A program made the translations under genes and the position numbers. From Gemmatimonadota bacterium (GTDB lineage Bacteria; Gemmatimonadota; Gemmatimonadetes; Gemmatimonadales; GWC2-71-9): a stretch of 64,000 nt of DNA. Within the stretch, counting starts at the first letter, position 1. The number at the start of each line of letters is the position of its first letter. The stretch covers positions 62,001 through 126,000 of the forward strand of contig JAOTVV010000007.1 of the NCBI GenBank assembly GCA_029863245.1. Reading direction: 5' to 3'. Positions 50,753-59,827 of this stretch are shown here, piece after piece. Under the pieces are notes generated by a model. That model worked only from the letters and a program-made list of their open reading frames with translations, searched no databases and was not told the origin of the DNA.

Positions 50753-51749
50753 CATCCCCGGGCTGCGCCCGACCGACTTGGCAATCTGTCGCCGCATCCT
50801 CAGGGACGGTTCCAGGAGCTTCCATGCTGCGGCGCGGTTGCTGCCTCGTTCGGCGCGCGAGTCGGTCACGCCGTTCTACGCGTTCTGCCGCACGGCGGAC
50901 GATCTCGTGGATGACCGTTCAGCCAGCCGATGGACACTCGTGCACCTGCGGGATCGGGTCACCGCGATCTACGCCGGCGACGGCGTGACTGATCCGGTCG
51001 ATCGGGCACTGAGTGCCGTCGTGCGCCACGTCGCCCTTCCTCAGGCCGTGCTCGACATGCTCCTCGAAGGCTTCGCGTGGGAGTTCGACCACCGCCGATA
51101 CGAGACGCTTTCCGACCTGAACGCGTACGCCGTTCGCGTCGCGGGGACGGTGGGCGTCGCGGTTTCGTGCCTCATGGGACGGCGTGACGCGTCAACGCTC
51201 GCGCGGGCGTGCGACCTCGGCGTGGCGATGCAACTCACCAACATTGCCAGAGACGTGGGCGAAGATGCGCGGGCCGGGCGCCTGTACCTCCCCGTGGCCT
51301 GGATGCGCAACGCCGGCATCGATCCGGAGCGGTGGCTCCACTCACCTGGGTTCACACCCGCGTTGGGCACCGTTGTCCAGCGATTGCTCGAGACGGCCGA
51401 GCGGCTGTATCGACGATCCGAAGTGGGGATCCCGGCACTCCCGGCGCGGTGCCGGCTGGCGATCCGCGCCGCACGACTCATCTACGCCGACATTGGCCGC
51501 GAGATTGCCAGGGCCGGTTACGACTCGGTCTCACGGCGCGCCTTCACGACCGGCACCCGCAAGGCGGTGCTCGCGTTGCGCGCCCTGTGGGCCCATTCCG
51601 AGGCGCCCGGCACGTCAGCCACGGCACCGGCGCTGCCGGAAGCGGCATCCTTCGTGGCTGCGGTCGTTGCCGCGACCGAACGGTCGGCACCGACCTCGCC
51701 GACTCCCAGACGCTATCCCCTGCTGCGCCCTCGAGAGGACTCCGCATGA
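50739..51749 (+). CDS. crtB: Phytoene synthase
   Basis: A 336 aa squalene/phytoene synthase that joins two geranylgeranyl diphosphates. It has the two Asp-rich metal motifs, AFCRTADDLVDD and NIARDVGEDARAGRLYLP, plus YAVRVAGTVGVAVSCLMG. The C-terminal 45 residues are Ala/Pro-rich and variable. Its TGA overlaps the start of the prenyltransferase gene. Confidence 0.93.
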   Translation: MHSPSIPGLRPTDLAICRRILRDGSRSFHAAARLLPRSARESVTPFYAFCRTADDLVDDRSASRWTLVHLRDRVTAIYAGDGVTDPVDRALSAVVRHVALPQAVLDMLLEGFAWEFDHRRYETLSDLNAYAVRVAGTVGVAVSCLMGRRDASTLARACDLGVAMQLTNIARDVGEDARAGRLYLPVAWMRNAGIDPERWLHSPGFTPALGTVVQRLLETAERLYRRSEVGIPALPARCRLAIRAARLIYADIGREIARAGYDSVSRRAFTTGTRKAVLALRALWAHSEAPGTSATAPALPEAASFVAAVVAATERSAPTSPTPRRYPLLRPREDSA

Positions 51750-52648
51750 CCGACCCAAGCACCCGAACGGAGGCAGCGCTCGGACGCGCCGTGGACCGGC
51801 TCACGGCCGACGGCTGTCCCCCGCGCCTCGGCGAGGCCATCCGCTACGCGGTATTCCCCGCCGGCAACCGCCTCCGCCCGCGCCTTTGTTGGGCCGTCGC
51901 CGACGCCCTGAGCGCACCCGATCCTGTGGCCACCGACGGCGCCGCTACGGCGCTCGAGCTGCTGCACTGCGCATCGCTGGTGCAGGACGATCTGCCGGCG
52001 TTCGACCAGGCCGAACTCCGGCGCGGCCGTCCCTCCCTGTATCGTGTGTTCGGCGAGGCTGTTGCCGTCCTTGCGGCGGATGCCCTGATCATCGGCGCGT
52101 TCGACGAGGTGGGGCGTACAGCACACCGGATCCCCGACCGCGTGGGACTCCTCATGTGCACGCTGAGCCGCGGGGTAGGAAGCCCCCACGGTGCCGTGGC
52201 CGGACAGGCTTGGGAGGCGGAATCCGCCATCGACCTCACCGAATACCACCGTTCCAAGACCGCGGCTCTGTTCGAGGCAACGACGGCCGCGGGCGCGATC
52301 GCCGCCGGCCGGGATCCGGAACCGTGGCGGGCCGTGGGCCAGTGGCTGGGTCGAGCCTACCAGCTCGCCGACGACATCACTGACGAAGGATCGGATGCCA
52401 CTGACGGGTCGGACACCGCACACGGAAGGCCCAATGCCGTCCAGGAACTCGGCGCGGCATCCAGCGTCGCGCAGCTCGAGCAGTGCATCGGTGCCGCGCT
52501 GCGCGCAGTACCGGACTGTGAGGGTGAGGCGCGGTTCCGACGGTTCCTCGACACGTTCCTCGAGAGATTCCGGACGCCGGACACGCGGGTTGCCCCACAA
52601 CGGGTCGACGCCAGGCCAGTGATGCGGCACCTCTGGGTCGTCTCGTGA
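51746..52648 (+). CDS. crtE: Polyprenyl (geranylgeranyl) diphosphate synthase
   Basis: A 300 aa trans-prenyltransferase supplying C20 diphosphate for phytoene synthase. The first Asp-rich motif is LVQDDLPAFDQAELRRGRP. Its first Asp pair is intact, but the segment that usually reads DDDDLRRG is weaker. The second motif is YQLADDITDEG. GNRLRPRLC and YHRSKTAALFEA complete the family pattern. Position in the operon supports GGPP over FPP. Confidence 0.9.
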   Translation: MTDPSTRTEAALGRAVDRLTADGCPPRLGEAIRYAVFPAGNRLRPRLCWAVADALSAPDPVATDGAATALELLHCASLVQDDLPAFDQAELRRGRPSLYRVFGEAVAVLAADALIIGAFDEVGRTAHRIPDRVGLLMCTLSRGVGSPHGAVAGQAWEAESAIDLTEYHRSKTAALFEATTAAGAIAAGRDPEPWRAVGQWLGRAYQLADDITDEGSDATDGSDTAHGRPNAVQELGAASSVAQLEQCIGAALRAVPDCEGEARFRRFLDTFLERFRTPDTRVAPQRVDARPVMRHLWVVS

Positions 52649-53463
52649 CCGATCCACACCGGCCCTCGGTTTCACCGAGACTGCTCGCGATCACGCTCGG
52701 GTTCTTTGCAGGGTCGATCGCGTTCAGCCTCGTGGGCATGATGCTCATGCGCGTCGTGCCCTCGGTGGCCGCCCTGGCCGGACCCGCGTTGCCGTGGCTC
52801 ATGAAAGCCCCCACGTGGCTCTACATGCTGGCACTGCCTGCCATCGCCCTCATGCTGCATCTGCCGGCACTGGGGTGGTGGCGTTCCGGCTTCATGCTCG
52901 TGTGGGGGAGCTTCATCGGCATGATGGCGGAGTTGATGGGAACGGGCACGGGCTATCCGTTCGGCGCCTACTCGTACACCGCGTTTCTCGATCCCAAGAT
53001 CCTCGGCCACGTTCCGTTCTTGATTCCCCTGTCGTGGTATGCCGTCTCCGCGCTTGCCCTCGACATCGCCTCGCGGCTGTCCTTATCCCGTGGGCAGCGG
53101 ATCCTCGCCGCCGCTGCGTTCATGGTGCTGTGGGACGTCGCCCTCGATCCCGCCATGGGAGCGGCTTTTCCGGTCTGGACCTGGGAAACCGAAGGCTTCT
53201 TCTACGGCATGCCCGCTGTGAACTGGGTGGGGTGGTACCTCGTTTCGATCGTGATCGTGTGGGGGTACGAATTCCTCGGCGCGTTCACATTGACCGATCC
53301 ACCGAGACACACCGTGACGGCCTGGCTGGTGAACGGTGCGTTCCCCATCGGGATCTGCATCGTGTCCGGGCTCTACGGTGCAGCCCTCATCGGAGCGGTC
53401 GCCCTGCTCCTTCCGCTGCTAGCACTCGAGGCCCACCGGGCGACGCAGACGGCCGTGGGGTGA
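52645..53463 (+). CDS. cruF: Carotenoid 1',2'-hydratase CruF-like membrane protein
   Basis: A 272 aa inner-membrane protein with about seven transmembrane helices and the DUF422/CruF pattern (GTGTGYPFGAYSYTAF, PFLIPLSWYAVSALALDIA, VLWDVALDPAMG, GFFYGMPAVNWVGWYLVS). CruF adds water to the 1',2' double bond of an acyclic carotenoid end, creating the tertiary hydroxyl that can be glycosylated. It starts with GTG overlapping the crtE stop. The glycosyltransferase three genes on is a natural next step. Confidence 0.87.
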   Translation: MTDPHRPSVSPRLLAITLGFFAGSIAFSLVGMMLMRVVPSVAALAGPALPWLMKAPTWLYMLALPAIALMLHLPALGWWRSGFMLVWGSFIGMMAELMGTGTGYPFGAYSYTAFLDPKILGHVPFLIPLSWYAVSALALDIASRLSLSRGQRILAAAAFMVLWDVALDPAMGAAFPVWTWETEGFFYGMPAVNWVGWYLVSIVIVWGYEFLGAFTLTDPPRHTVTAWLVNGAFPIGICIVSGLYGAALIGAVALLLPLLALEAHRATQTAVG

Positions 53464-54140
53464 GGTCGGTCACTCGTCGCCTCGCCTACGCCCTGCTCGG
53501 CCGACAACTGCGGCGGGCCTTCCGACGTATCGTGTGGCTGGAGCCGTGGCGACCCCCCACCTTGGATCGCCCCGTGGTCATCTACGCAAACCACCATGCG
53601 TTCTATGACGCCCAGATTCTCGGGTATGTGGTGGAGCGCGTCCTCCGCCGTCACGCCGTCGTCTGGATGGAGGAGCTCGACCGCTTCCCGTTCCTCGCCA
53701 TGCTGGGTGCACGGCCGTTCCCGATGGATGATCCCGCGCGCCGAACGCGGACGATCAGGGAGACCGCACGCCTGATGGCATCGCGTCCCGACACGATGCT
53801 GATCTATTTTCCCGAAGCGCACCTGCATCCGATCGAGGAGGGTATCCTGCCGTTTCCAGCGGACCGATTGAAGCGCCTTGCCTCCGTGCTCCCGCGCGCG
53901 CAGTGGTGGCCCGTCGTGCTCCGCCTCACCGGATGGCAGGACGCGACACCCACTGCCGTCCTCGCGAGCGGTACCCTGCACGACGAGCCCACGGGGGCAG
54001 AGCGGAGTACCCTGACCGCCCTCCTCGACGGTCCGGCTGTCAACCAGAGCGCGCGCCGCGTGCTGCTGGAGGGACGTCGCGGGCCGCACGAGCGTTGGAA
54101 TCTCCGGTCGCTGGGCTCACTCTTTCGGCGGCGGCGATGA
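53460..54140 (+). CDS. Lysophospholipid/glycerol-type acyltransferase
   Basis: A 226 aa PlsC-like acyltransferase: NHHAFYDAQ is the H-x4-D catalytic motif, and LIYFPEAHLHPIEEG corresponds to the substrate-binding FPEGxR-like block, here with Ala-His. In a carotenoid operon it may acylate the sugar of a carotenoid glycoside, as proposed for acyltransferases in similar operons. It starts with GTG overlapping the cruF stop and ends overlapping the next gene (ATGA). Confidence 0.8.
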   Translation: MRSVTRRLAYALLGRQLRRAFRRIVWLEPWRPPTLDRPVVIYANHHAFYDAQILGYVVERVLRRHAVVWMEELDRFPFLAMLGARPFPMDDPARRTRTIRETARLMASRPDTMLIYFPEAHLHPIEEGILPFPADRLKRLASVLPRAQWWPVVLRLTGWQDATPTAVLASGTLHDEPTGAERSTLTALLDGPAVNQSARRVLLEGRRGPHERWNLRSLGSLFRRRR

Positions 54141-54739
54141 TCGCCTTGTTGTTGGGACTGTGCTTCGGCAACGTTGCCAACGGCGCCTACGCCGAGCAGG
54201 ACGTCACCGCCCTGCGGGCCCTGTTTGCCCAGGCGCCGACTCGGGAGGATTCCCTGTTGCTCCGCTACCGTCTGTTCGCACTGACTCGAGAGCACGCGGT
54301 CCTCGCGGAGATCCCGACGAGCCTCGACACTGCCACGGCCCGCGAGTTGGCGCTGCTCTCGGCACTGTGGGGCTATCGGATCCGGGACGTGGGCCCCATT
54401 CAGTTCTACGTCTACGGCCGGCGAACGATGACCCTGCTCCAGCAAGCACTGGAGCAGGATGCCGACGATCCGTTGGTCACGTTGATCGATGCGCAGTCGC
54501 TGCTCTTTCGTCCAGGGATCGCAGGAGGCGACAGAGCGAGAGCCGTGGAGCGGCTGCGTGCCCTGACCGGGCGGATAGACGGGCATCGCAGCTGCGGCGT
54601 GGATCCGCTCGAAGCCGAAGTGTGGCTCTGGTATGCGCTGCACAAGACGGAGTCGCCGGAAGCCGACACACTTCGGACCCGACTCCTGGCCGATCAGTTG
54701 CCCCCACTGTATCGCGAATTCCTCGAAGACCCGCCGTGA
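54137..54739 (+). CDS. Hypothetical protein inside the carotenoid operon
   Basis: A 200 aa protein with a probable signal peptide (IALLLGLCFGNVANGAYA) and a mainly helical body with repeat-like helix pairs, somewhat like TPR proteins. I do not recognise a family. It is locked between the acyltransferase and glycosyltransferase by 4-nt overlaps, which points to a role in making, placing or transporting the modified carotenoid. Confidence 0.65.
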   Translation: MIALLLGLCFGNVANGAYAEQDVTALRALFAQAPTREDSLLLRYRLFALTREHAVLAEIPTSLDTATARELALLSALWGYRIRDVGPIQFYVYGRRTMTLLQQALEQDADDPLVTLIDAQSLLFRPGIAGGDRARAVERLRALTGRIDGHRSCGVDPLEAEVWLWYALHKTESPEADTLRTRLLADQLPPLYREFLEDPP

Positions 54740-55821
54740 TTCCGCTGCTCGCCGGCGCCTATGCCGTCTTCGGGGTGATCCTGCTCCTGAACGTCCGCTA
54801 CCTCCGGGGCACGCGCCGTGCCCTCGCGCCCATCCCGACCGAGTTCCCGTCAGTATCGATCATCATTCCCGCCAGAAACGAGGCCGTCAACCTGCGGAGG
54901 TTTCTGCCTAGTGTCTTGGCGCAACGATATCCGCGATTCGATGTCACCGTCTACGATGACGGCTCCGAAGACGCCACACCCGACGTGCTGCGCTCGCTGC
55001 GCGTGCCGCACCTTCGAACGCTCCGCGGCGAGGGACCGCCCGCGGGATGGGTCGGCAAGGTGCACGCGCTGTACCAGGCGAGTCGACATGCCCGGGGGGA
55101 CGTGTTCCTCTTCCTCGATGCGGACACGGCGCTGGCGGATTCCGATGCCCTCACGCGGTTGGTGCAGCGCTACCGCGCGTTGCCGCCGGGATCCGTACTG
55201 ACCGGTATCACGCATCTCCTCGGTGGCGGGCGCGTTCTCGTGAGCCTGGTTCCGTTCGTGATCTTCACGTACCTGCCGCTCGCATTGGTCGCCCGCATGC
55301 GCAGCGCGCGTTTGAGCGGCATGAATGGTCAGTGCTGGCTGATCGACCGCCGCGACTATGCCCGGCTGGAACCACACCGTCGGCACCGCGCCGAGGTGCT
55401 CGAGGACATCCGCATTGGTCGATACTTCAAGTCCCAAGGGGTCGTGCCGTATTCCGTCGACCTGCAGGACGAAGTGCAGGTTCATATGTACGAGGGTCTG
55501 GCGGATGCCTGGGTGGGCTTCCGGAAGAACGTCTATCCGTTCATGGGAGAGCGGGTGTGGACGTTCCTTCCACTGCACCTGACATACCTTGCGGTGTTCG
55601 TGCTCGCACCGCTCGTGTTTCCGTGGTTCCTCATCCCGCTCTTCGCCCTCAAGTGGCTCGCTGATCGACTCGTGCGAATGCCCCTCGGCATCACGCTCTT
55701 GGCACCGGTCACATTGGTACTGGGTGCCGCGCTCCAGCTGGACTCGGCAGTCTCTCACTGGACGGGCCGCGCCATGTGGAAGGGGCGACCCGTGGCCCGC
55801 CGGGTCGTGAACGGAGCATAA
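54736..55821 (+). CDS. Family 2 glycosyltransferase, CruC-like
   Basis: A 361 aa membrane-associated glycosyltransferase. An N-terminal helix (LLAGAYAVFGVILLLNVRYL) is followed by the GT2 domain (SVSIIIPARNEAVNLRRFLP, VTVYDDGSEDATPDV, DVFLFLDADTAL) and C-terminal helices. The probable acceptor is the 1'-hydroxyl made by CruF, giving a carotenoid glycoside. It begins with GTG overlapping the previous stop and is the last gene of the operon. Confidence 0.83.
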   Translation: MIPLLAGAYAVFGVILLLNVRYLRGTRRALAPIPTEFPSVSIIIPARNEAVNLRRFLPSVLAQRYPRFDVTVYDDGSEDATPDVLRSLRVPHLRTLRGEGPPAGWVGKVHALYQASRHARGDVFLFLDADTALADSDALTRLVQRYRALPPGSVLTGITHLLGGGRVLVSLVPFVIFTYLPLALVARMRSARLSGMNGQCWLIDRRDYARLEPHRRHRAEVLEDIRIGRYFKSQGVVPYSVDLQDEVQVHMYEGLADAWVGFRKNVYPFMGERVWTFLPLHLTYLAVFVLAPLVFPWFLIPLFALKWLADRLVRMPLGITLLAPVTLVLGAALQLDSAVSHWTGRAMWKGRPVARRVVNGA

Positions 55822-55868
55822 CAACCGCACATCGATTCGCTTGACGCCGCAAGGCGCGGGAGCGAGCA

Positions 55869-56543
55869 TTGAGCGTCACGTCCCTTCTCGCACAACGGGA
55901 CCAGCGAGTGAAACCGGTCATTATCGGCGTCGCCGGCGGATCCGGCTCAGGTAAGACGACGGTGGTCCAGGAAATCATCAAGAGCCTGGGCCCCGACGAC
56001 GTGAGCTTCATTCAGCACGATTCCTACTACTACGACCGCAGCGATGTGCTCCCGACCGATCGGGTCCACATCAACTACGACCATCCCCACGCGTTGGAAA
56101 CGCCGCTCCTGATCGAACACCTCGTGGTGTTGCGCGACAGCCGGCCAGTGGAGATCCCGGTCTACGACTTCACCAACCACACGCGAACGCCGCGAACCGA
56201 AACGGTGTATCCGCGACGGGCGGTGATCGTCGAGGGGATCCTGATTCTCGCCGATCCGGATCTCCGAGAGCTAATGGACATTCGGATCTTCGTCGACACC
56301 GATGCCGACCTCCGCATCCTGCGCCGCATGCATCGCGACATCAACGAGCGGGGTCGCAGCCTCGAATCTGTCGTGCAGCAGTACCTCGAGACGGTGCGGC
56401 CCATGCACCTCGAGTTCGTGGAGCCCAGCAAGCGCTACGCCCACGTGATCATTCCGGAGGGCGGGCACAACCGCGTAGCCGTGGACATGCTCCTCACCAA
56501 GATCCAATCGATCGTGCGTGGCGGAGCGGGATCGGCCGACTAG
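55869..56543 (+). CDS. udk: Uridine kinase
   Basis: Phosphorylates uridine and cytidine in pyrimidine salvage. The 224 aa protein has a P-loop GVAGGSGSGKTTVVQEI (21-37), QHDSYYYDRSD, the nucleoside loop YDHPHALETPLL, VYDFTNHTRT and LRILRRMHRDINERGRSLESV of the lid. The start is TTG at 55869 with GGGAG upstream. It follows the carotenoid operon by 47 bp and may be read through from it. Confidence 0.93.
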   Translation: MSVTSLLAQRDQRVKPVIIGVAGGSGSGKTTVVQEIIKSLGPDDVSFIQHDSYYYDRSDVLPTDRVHINYDHPHALETPLLIEHLVVLRDSRPVEIPVYDFTNHTRTPRTETVYPRRAVIVEGILILADPDLRELMDIRIFVDTDADLRILRRMHRDINERGRSLESVVQQYLETVRPMHLEFVEPSKRYAHVIIPEGGHNRVAVDMLLTKIQSIVRGGAGSAD

Positions 56544-56589
56544 CGGCTTCCAGGCTGGCGGGGGCCGCGTCTTCAGATTCGGCGCGGCG

Positions 56590-57354
56590 TTACCAGGGGC
56601 TCCGGAACAGCCGATTCCAACGGATGGCGGTGATGAACGGAAGCGGGCGCCAGCTCGTGGGATCGAAGCTGAAGTAGATGGCGAAGGGGCGCCCGATTAC
56701 ATTCTCTCCTGGTAGCACCCCCCAGTGCCTGCCGTCGTACGAGGCGTCGCGATTGTCCCCCATGACAAACAGGTGGGCGGCAGGAATGACGAACGGTCCC
56801 CAGTCATGGAGGTCGGGAAGGTACGGCTCCGTCACCGCATTGGGCACGAGCAGCGGCCGCTGCCAGCGTGCGATCGCCACCCGCTGCAGCGAGTCCATGG
56901 AAGCCATGGGGTCACGGCGATAGCGCGCGGGGGCCGGCACGAAGACACCGTTGCGAAACAAGGAATCGTTGCGCATGGCAAGCGTGTCGCCGGCGGTGCC
57001 GATGACCCGCTTCACAATGGTCAGCACGGGCTCCTCGATTCCCTTCAACACGATCAACTCATCGCGCCGGGGCTCCCGCAGGGTGGGCGTCCGAACACCG
57101 ATGAGGGGGACGCGCGCTCCGAACACCGCGCGATTGACAATCAAGAAGTCGTTCACCAGCAACGTGGGCTCCATGGAGCCCGAGTTGATCCGGAACGACT
57201 TGACCACGAGTGCCTGGAGCGGATACCAGATCGCGACGGCGAGCGCGATCGACTTGGCCCAGCCGAGTGCCCACATGGACCAGCGCCGGGGCGGCTCAGC
57301 CGGCAGCACATCGGGGGACGCAGCCTTGTCGGAACCTCGTCGCCGTCGGGCCAC
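56590..57354 (-). CDS. lepB: Signal peptidase I
   Basis: Cleaves signal peptides of exported proteins at the inner membrane. The 254 aa protein has a transmembrane anchor (SIALAVAIWYPLQALVV), the catalytic Ser60 in INSGSMEPTLLVND, the catalytic Lys115 in VLTIVKRVIGTAGD and the terminal box VMGDNRDASYDGR with GENVIGRPF. The GTG start at 57354 shares a base with the TAG of the upstream phosphodiesterase gene (TAGTG), so translation is probably coupled. Confidence 0.92.
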   Translation of the reverse strand: MARRRRGSDKAASPDVLPAEPPRRWSMWALGWAKSIALAVAIWYPLQALVVKSFRINSGSMEPTLLVNDFLIVNRAVFGARVPLIGVRTPTLREPRRDELIVLKGIEEPVLTIVKRVIGTAGDTLAMRNDSLFRNGVFVPAPARYRRDPMASMDSLQRVAIARWQRPLLVPNAVTEPYLPDLHDWGPFVIPAAHLFVMGDNRDASYDGRHWGVLPGENVIGRPFAIYFSFDPTSWRPLPFITAIRWNRLFRSPW

Positions 57355-58616
57355 TACCTCAAAACCCCCAGGACGGCGTCCAGACTTCCATCGTTCGGTG
57401 CCGGGGTGAGACCGAGAATGTGGCAGAGCAGCGCGTACACGTGGATCGCTTCGAACGCCGCGGTGATCGCTCCCTCCCTGAACGCCGGACCGGCAGCCAC
57501 GAACACGGCCCCCATCGACGGGAGCGCGTTGTCGTATCCGTGGTTTGCCCCGTGCATGCGCTCGGGCTGCAGGTCGAAGTATGGATGACTCGTAATGGAC
57601 CAGCCCTCGTCGGCCACGGCGAAGATCGGCTGGATCCTCCGGTGGTCCCGGTAGTGCCACCGCGCAGGGATCTCGTCCTTCCGATACACGCGTAGATGCG
57701 GATGGGCCGTCTCGAGGAGACCGTAGATCCGGTTCTGGTCACCGGCGTCGAGCGGTCGAATCGCGGCAACGGGATTCCAGTCGACGACATCCACCTCGTC
57801 GAGCCGAAGATAGTCGTCCAGAAAGATGACACGGTCCGGCGACGTATTCGCCATACCGTGATCCGACACCACCACGAGGTTGGTCGCGGTAGCGATGCCG
57901 CGCTGCTCGAGTCCTGCCACGAGGAGACCGATCATGCGATCGACGGTCCGGATGGCGGCCAGCGTCTCCGGCGCATCGGTCCCATACCGGTGCGTCGCAT
58001 CGTCGACGTCCACGAAATACAGCGTGATGAGCGAGGGCCGCTCGTCCGGAGGAAGGTCGAGCCAGGCGAGCACCTGTGCCACGCGGTCCTCATTGGGAAT
58101 ACCGCCGTCGTAGTCCCGCCAGTAGGTGGGCCGGACGCCCTGGATGGCCGCTTCGGTCCCGGGGAAGAAGAAGGCGGCGGCCACCAGGCCCTGTTTCTCG
58201 ACCGTCACCCAGATGGGTTCGCCGCCCCACCAGCGGCCGTCCGTCACTGCCGACCGATCGCTCAGGCTGAAGCGGGCGTCGAAGACCGGATCGTACATGT
58301 TGTTCGCCACGATCCCGTGATGTTCGGCGTAGAGGCCCGTGGCGATGCTGTAGTGGTTCGGGAAGGTCTTCGTCGGAAACACCGGGATCAGGTGCTCGGC
58401 TCGCACGCCGCGGGCTACCAACGCGTCGAGGCTTGGCGTCTCGGTCTTCTCCAAGAAGTCCCACCTGAACGCGTCCAAACTCACCAACACGACAGGCGCA
58501 TGAGTCACGGCCGCCCCCGGATGCGAGACAGCACAACCTTGCAGGATCGCCACGAGCGCCGCCGAGACACCCGCCACCATCCACCCGTGCACCCCGGTCA
58601 TTCCACGACGTGGCAT
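57354..58616 (-). CDS. Secreted NPP-type (alkaline phosphatase superfamily) phosphodiesterase
   Basis: A 420 aa exported ectonucleotide pyrophosphatase/phosphodiesterase homologue. The N-terminus ends in a lipobox-like ILQGCAVS, so it may be a lipoprotein. The catalytic region is VVLVSLDAFRWDFLEK (metal Asp), FPTKTFPNHYSIATGLY (Thr nucleophile), YFVDVDDATHRYG and VVVSDHGM (metal ligands), with a last His in MHGANHGYDN. Substrates could be nucleotides or phospholipid head groups. The ATG at 58616 follows AAAGGAACG. It shares an operon with lepB. Confidence 0.87.
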   Translation of the reverse strand: MPRRGMTGVHGWMVAGVSAALVAILQGCAVSHPGAAVTHAPVVLVSLDAFRWDFLEKTETPSLDALVARGVRAEHLIPVFPTKTFPNHYSIATGLYAEHHGIVANNMYDPVFDARFSLSDRSAVTDGRWWGGEPIWVTVEKQGLVAAAFFFPGTEAAIQGVRPTYWRDYDGGIPNEDRVAQVLAWLDLPPDERPSLITLYFVDVDDATHRYGTDAPETLAAIRTVDRMIGLLVAGLEQRGIATATNLVVVSDHGMANTSPDRVIFLDDYLRLDEVDVVDWNPVAAIRPLDAGDQNRIYGLLETAHPHLRVYRKDEIPARWHYRDHRRIQPIFAVADEGWSITSHPYFDLQPERMHGANHGYDNALPSMGAVFVAAGPAFREGAITAAFEAIHVYALLCHILGLTPAPNDGSLDAVLGVLR

Positions 58617-58651
58617 TGCCTGCGTTCCTTTCGATTGGAGTCGGATCGCTC

Positions 58652-59827
58652 CTACAAGAACAGCGCGAGCGAAACGTAACCGGATGTCGGCACCAACCCG
58701 TATTCCGAACCGAGGATACCCGTTGGTTGGGCACCGGGTCCGACGCCGATGAACACGCCGGCTCGCGCGTTCACGGAGCCGGTCACCGAATAGCTGATGC
58801 CCGGCCCGAGCAGGGCGCTCGCATCGTTCAGGTTCCAAATCACGAGTGCGTCGGCCGAGACCAGTGGGTGCAGCTCCAGACTCCCCTGCAGCACGACCTC
58901 ATCCCGGCCGAATACCTGGAGCTCGCCGCGGCGAGCCGCCGCCGAAAGCAGGGTGGCCGGAAGCTCGGCGGCGTCGGCGGCACCAAAGCCGTCCCGTTGG
59001 TACTCGACGACCACGTAGAGCGTGCGCGATCCGACATTGAAGCTCCGGTCCACACCGATGGTACCCCTCAGCACGGTCTCGTCGCCGGTCCGTCGCAGCA
59101 CCCCTTCCCCACGGATCGCCGCTCCCGCGACGGTGACGGTCACGCCGATCGCCCCGGCCGCCTCCTCATGCAGCACGCCCGCCCACCCACTCACCTCCCA
59201 GCGGCCGGTGGTGGTCCGGCCGCGTGCCAAGGCCGTGATCGCGCGGTCGTCGTCGACGTCCACGACGCGCGCGACCGCCTCGATCTCACTGAACGGACCC
59301 GGGAAGACGCGAACCCGGGCCGCGTCGATCCCGGCCCGATACTCCCGGAACGGGTCGGAGGGATCGAACGGCGCAAACGGGTCGGCTGGAGTGAGGAAGA
59401 GCGTGGTCGCCCACGAGATCGGCTGCCGACCGATCGTCACCTCGACGGCGTCGTGCTGAAAGACGACGCCCAGGCGGTCGACGCGATGCCGCCACGTGAG
59501 GTGGTCGGTCTCCCACAAGGTGCCCTGGAGGGGAAGCCAGTCATTGCCGGTCACGGCGGGAACCAGTCCTGCCACCAGTGTGCCCCCAGTCACCGTGCTC
59601 GCGCTCAGGACATGCTCGTAGGCAAGGTCGAGACGCCACGGACCCCACGACGGGCGCGACATGACCCTGAAGCGCTGGACGTCACTGAGCAGTGCATCGC
59701 TCAGCGGCGTTGCGTCGGCGGCAAAGGCGACGTTGAGCCCGTACGCTCGCAGCAGCGGCTGTTGGGCAGCCACGCCCCCGCCCACGGCCGGGCCGAGCAC
59801 GGCCAGAGCGATCGCGACCCGCCTCAT
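58652..59827 (-). CDS. Outer-membrane beta-barrel protein of the export operon
   Basis: A 391 aa protein with a signal peptide (VAIALAVLGPAVGGGVAA) and a long run of alternating amphipathic strands ending in SGYVSLALFL, as in outer-membrane barrels. I do not recognise a named family. It is the last gene of a five-gene unit, its ATG overlapping the ATPase stop (ATGA). With an ABC transporter of FtsX type and a LolA-like protein, a role as the outer-membrane end of an export path is inferred. Confidence 0.65.
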   Translation of the reverse strand: MRRVAIALAVLGPAVGGGVAAQQPLLRAYGLNVAFAADATPLSDALLSDVQRFRVMSRPSWGPWRLDLAYEHVLSASTVTGGTLVAGLVPAVTGNDWLPLQGTLWETDHLTWRHRVDRLGVVFQHDAVEVTIGRQPISWATTLFLTPADPFAPFDPSDPFREYRAGIDAARVRVFPGPFSEIEAVARVVDVDDDRAITALARGRTTTGRWEVSGWAGVLHEEAAGAIGVTVTVAGAAIRGEGVLRRTGDETVLRGTIGVDRSFNVGSRTLYVVVEYQRDGFGAADAAELPATLLSAAARRGELQVFGRDEVVLQGSLELHPLVSADALVIWNLNDASALLGPGISYSVTGSVNARAGVFIGVGPGAQPTGILGSEYGLVPTSGYVSLALFL

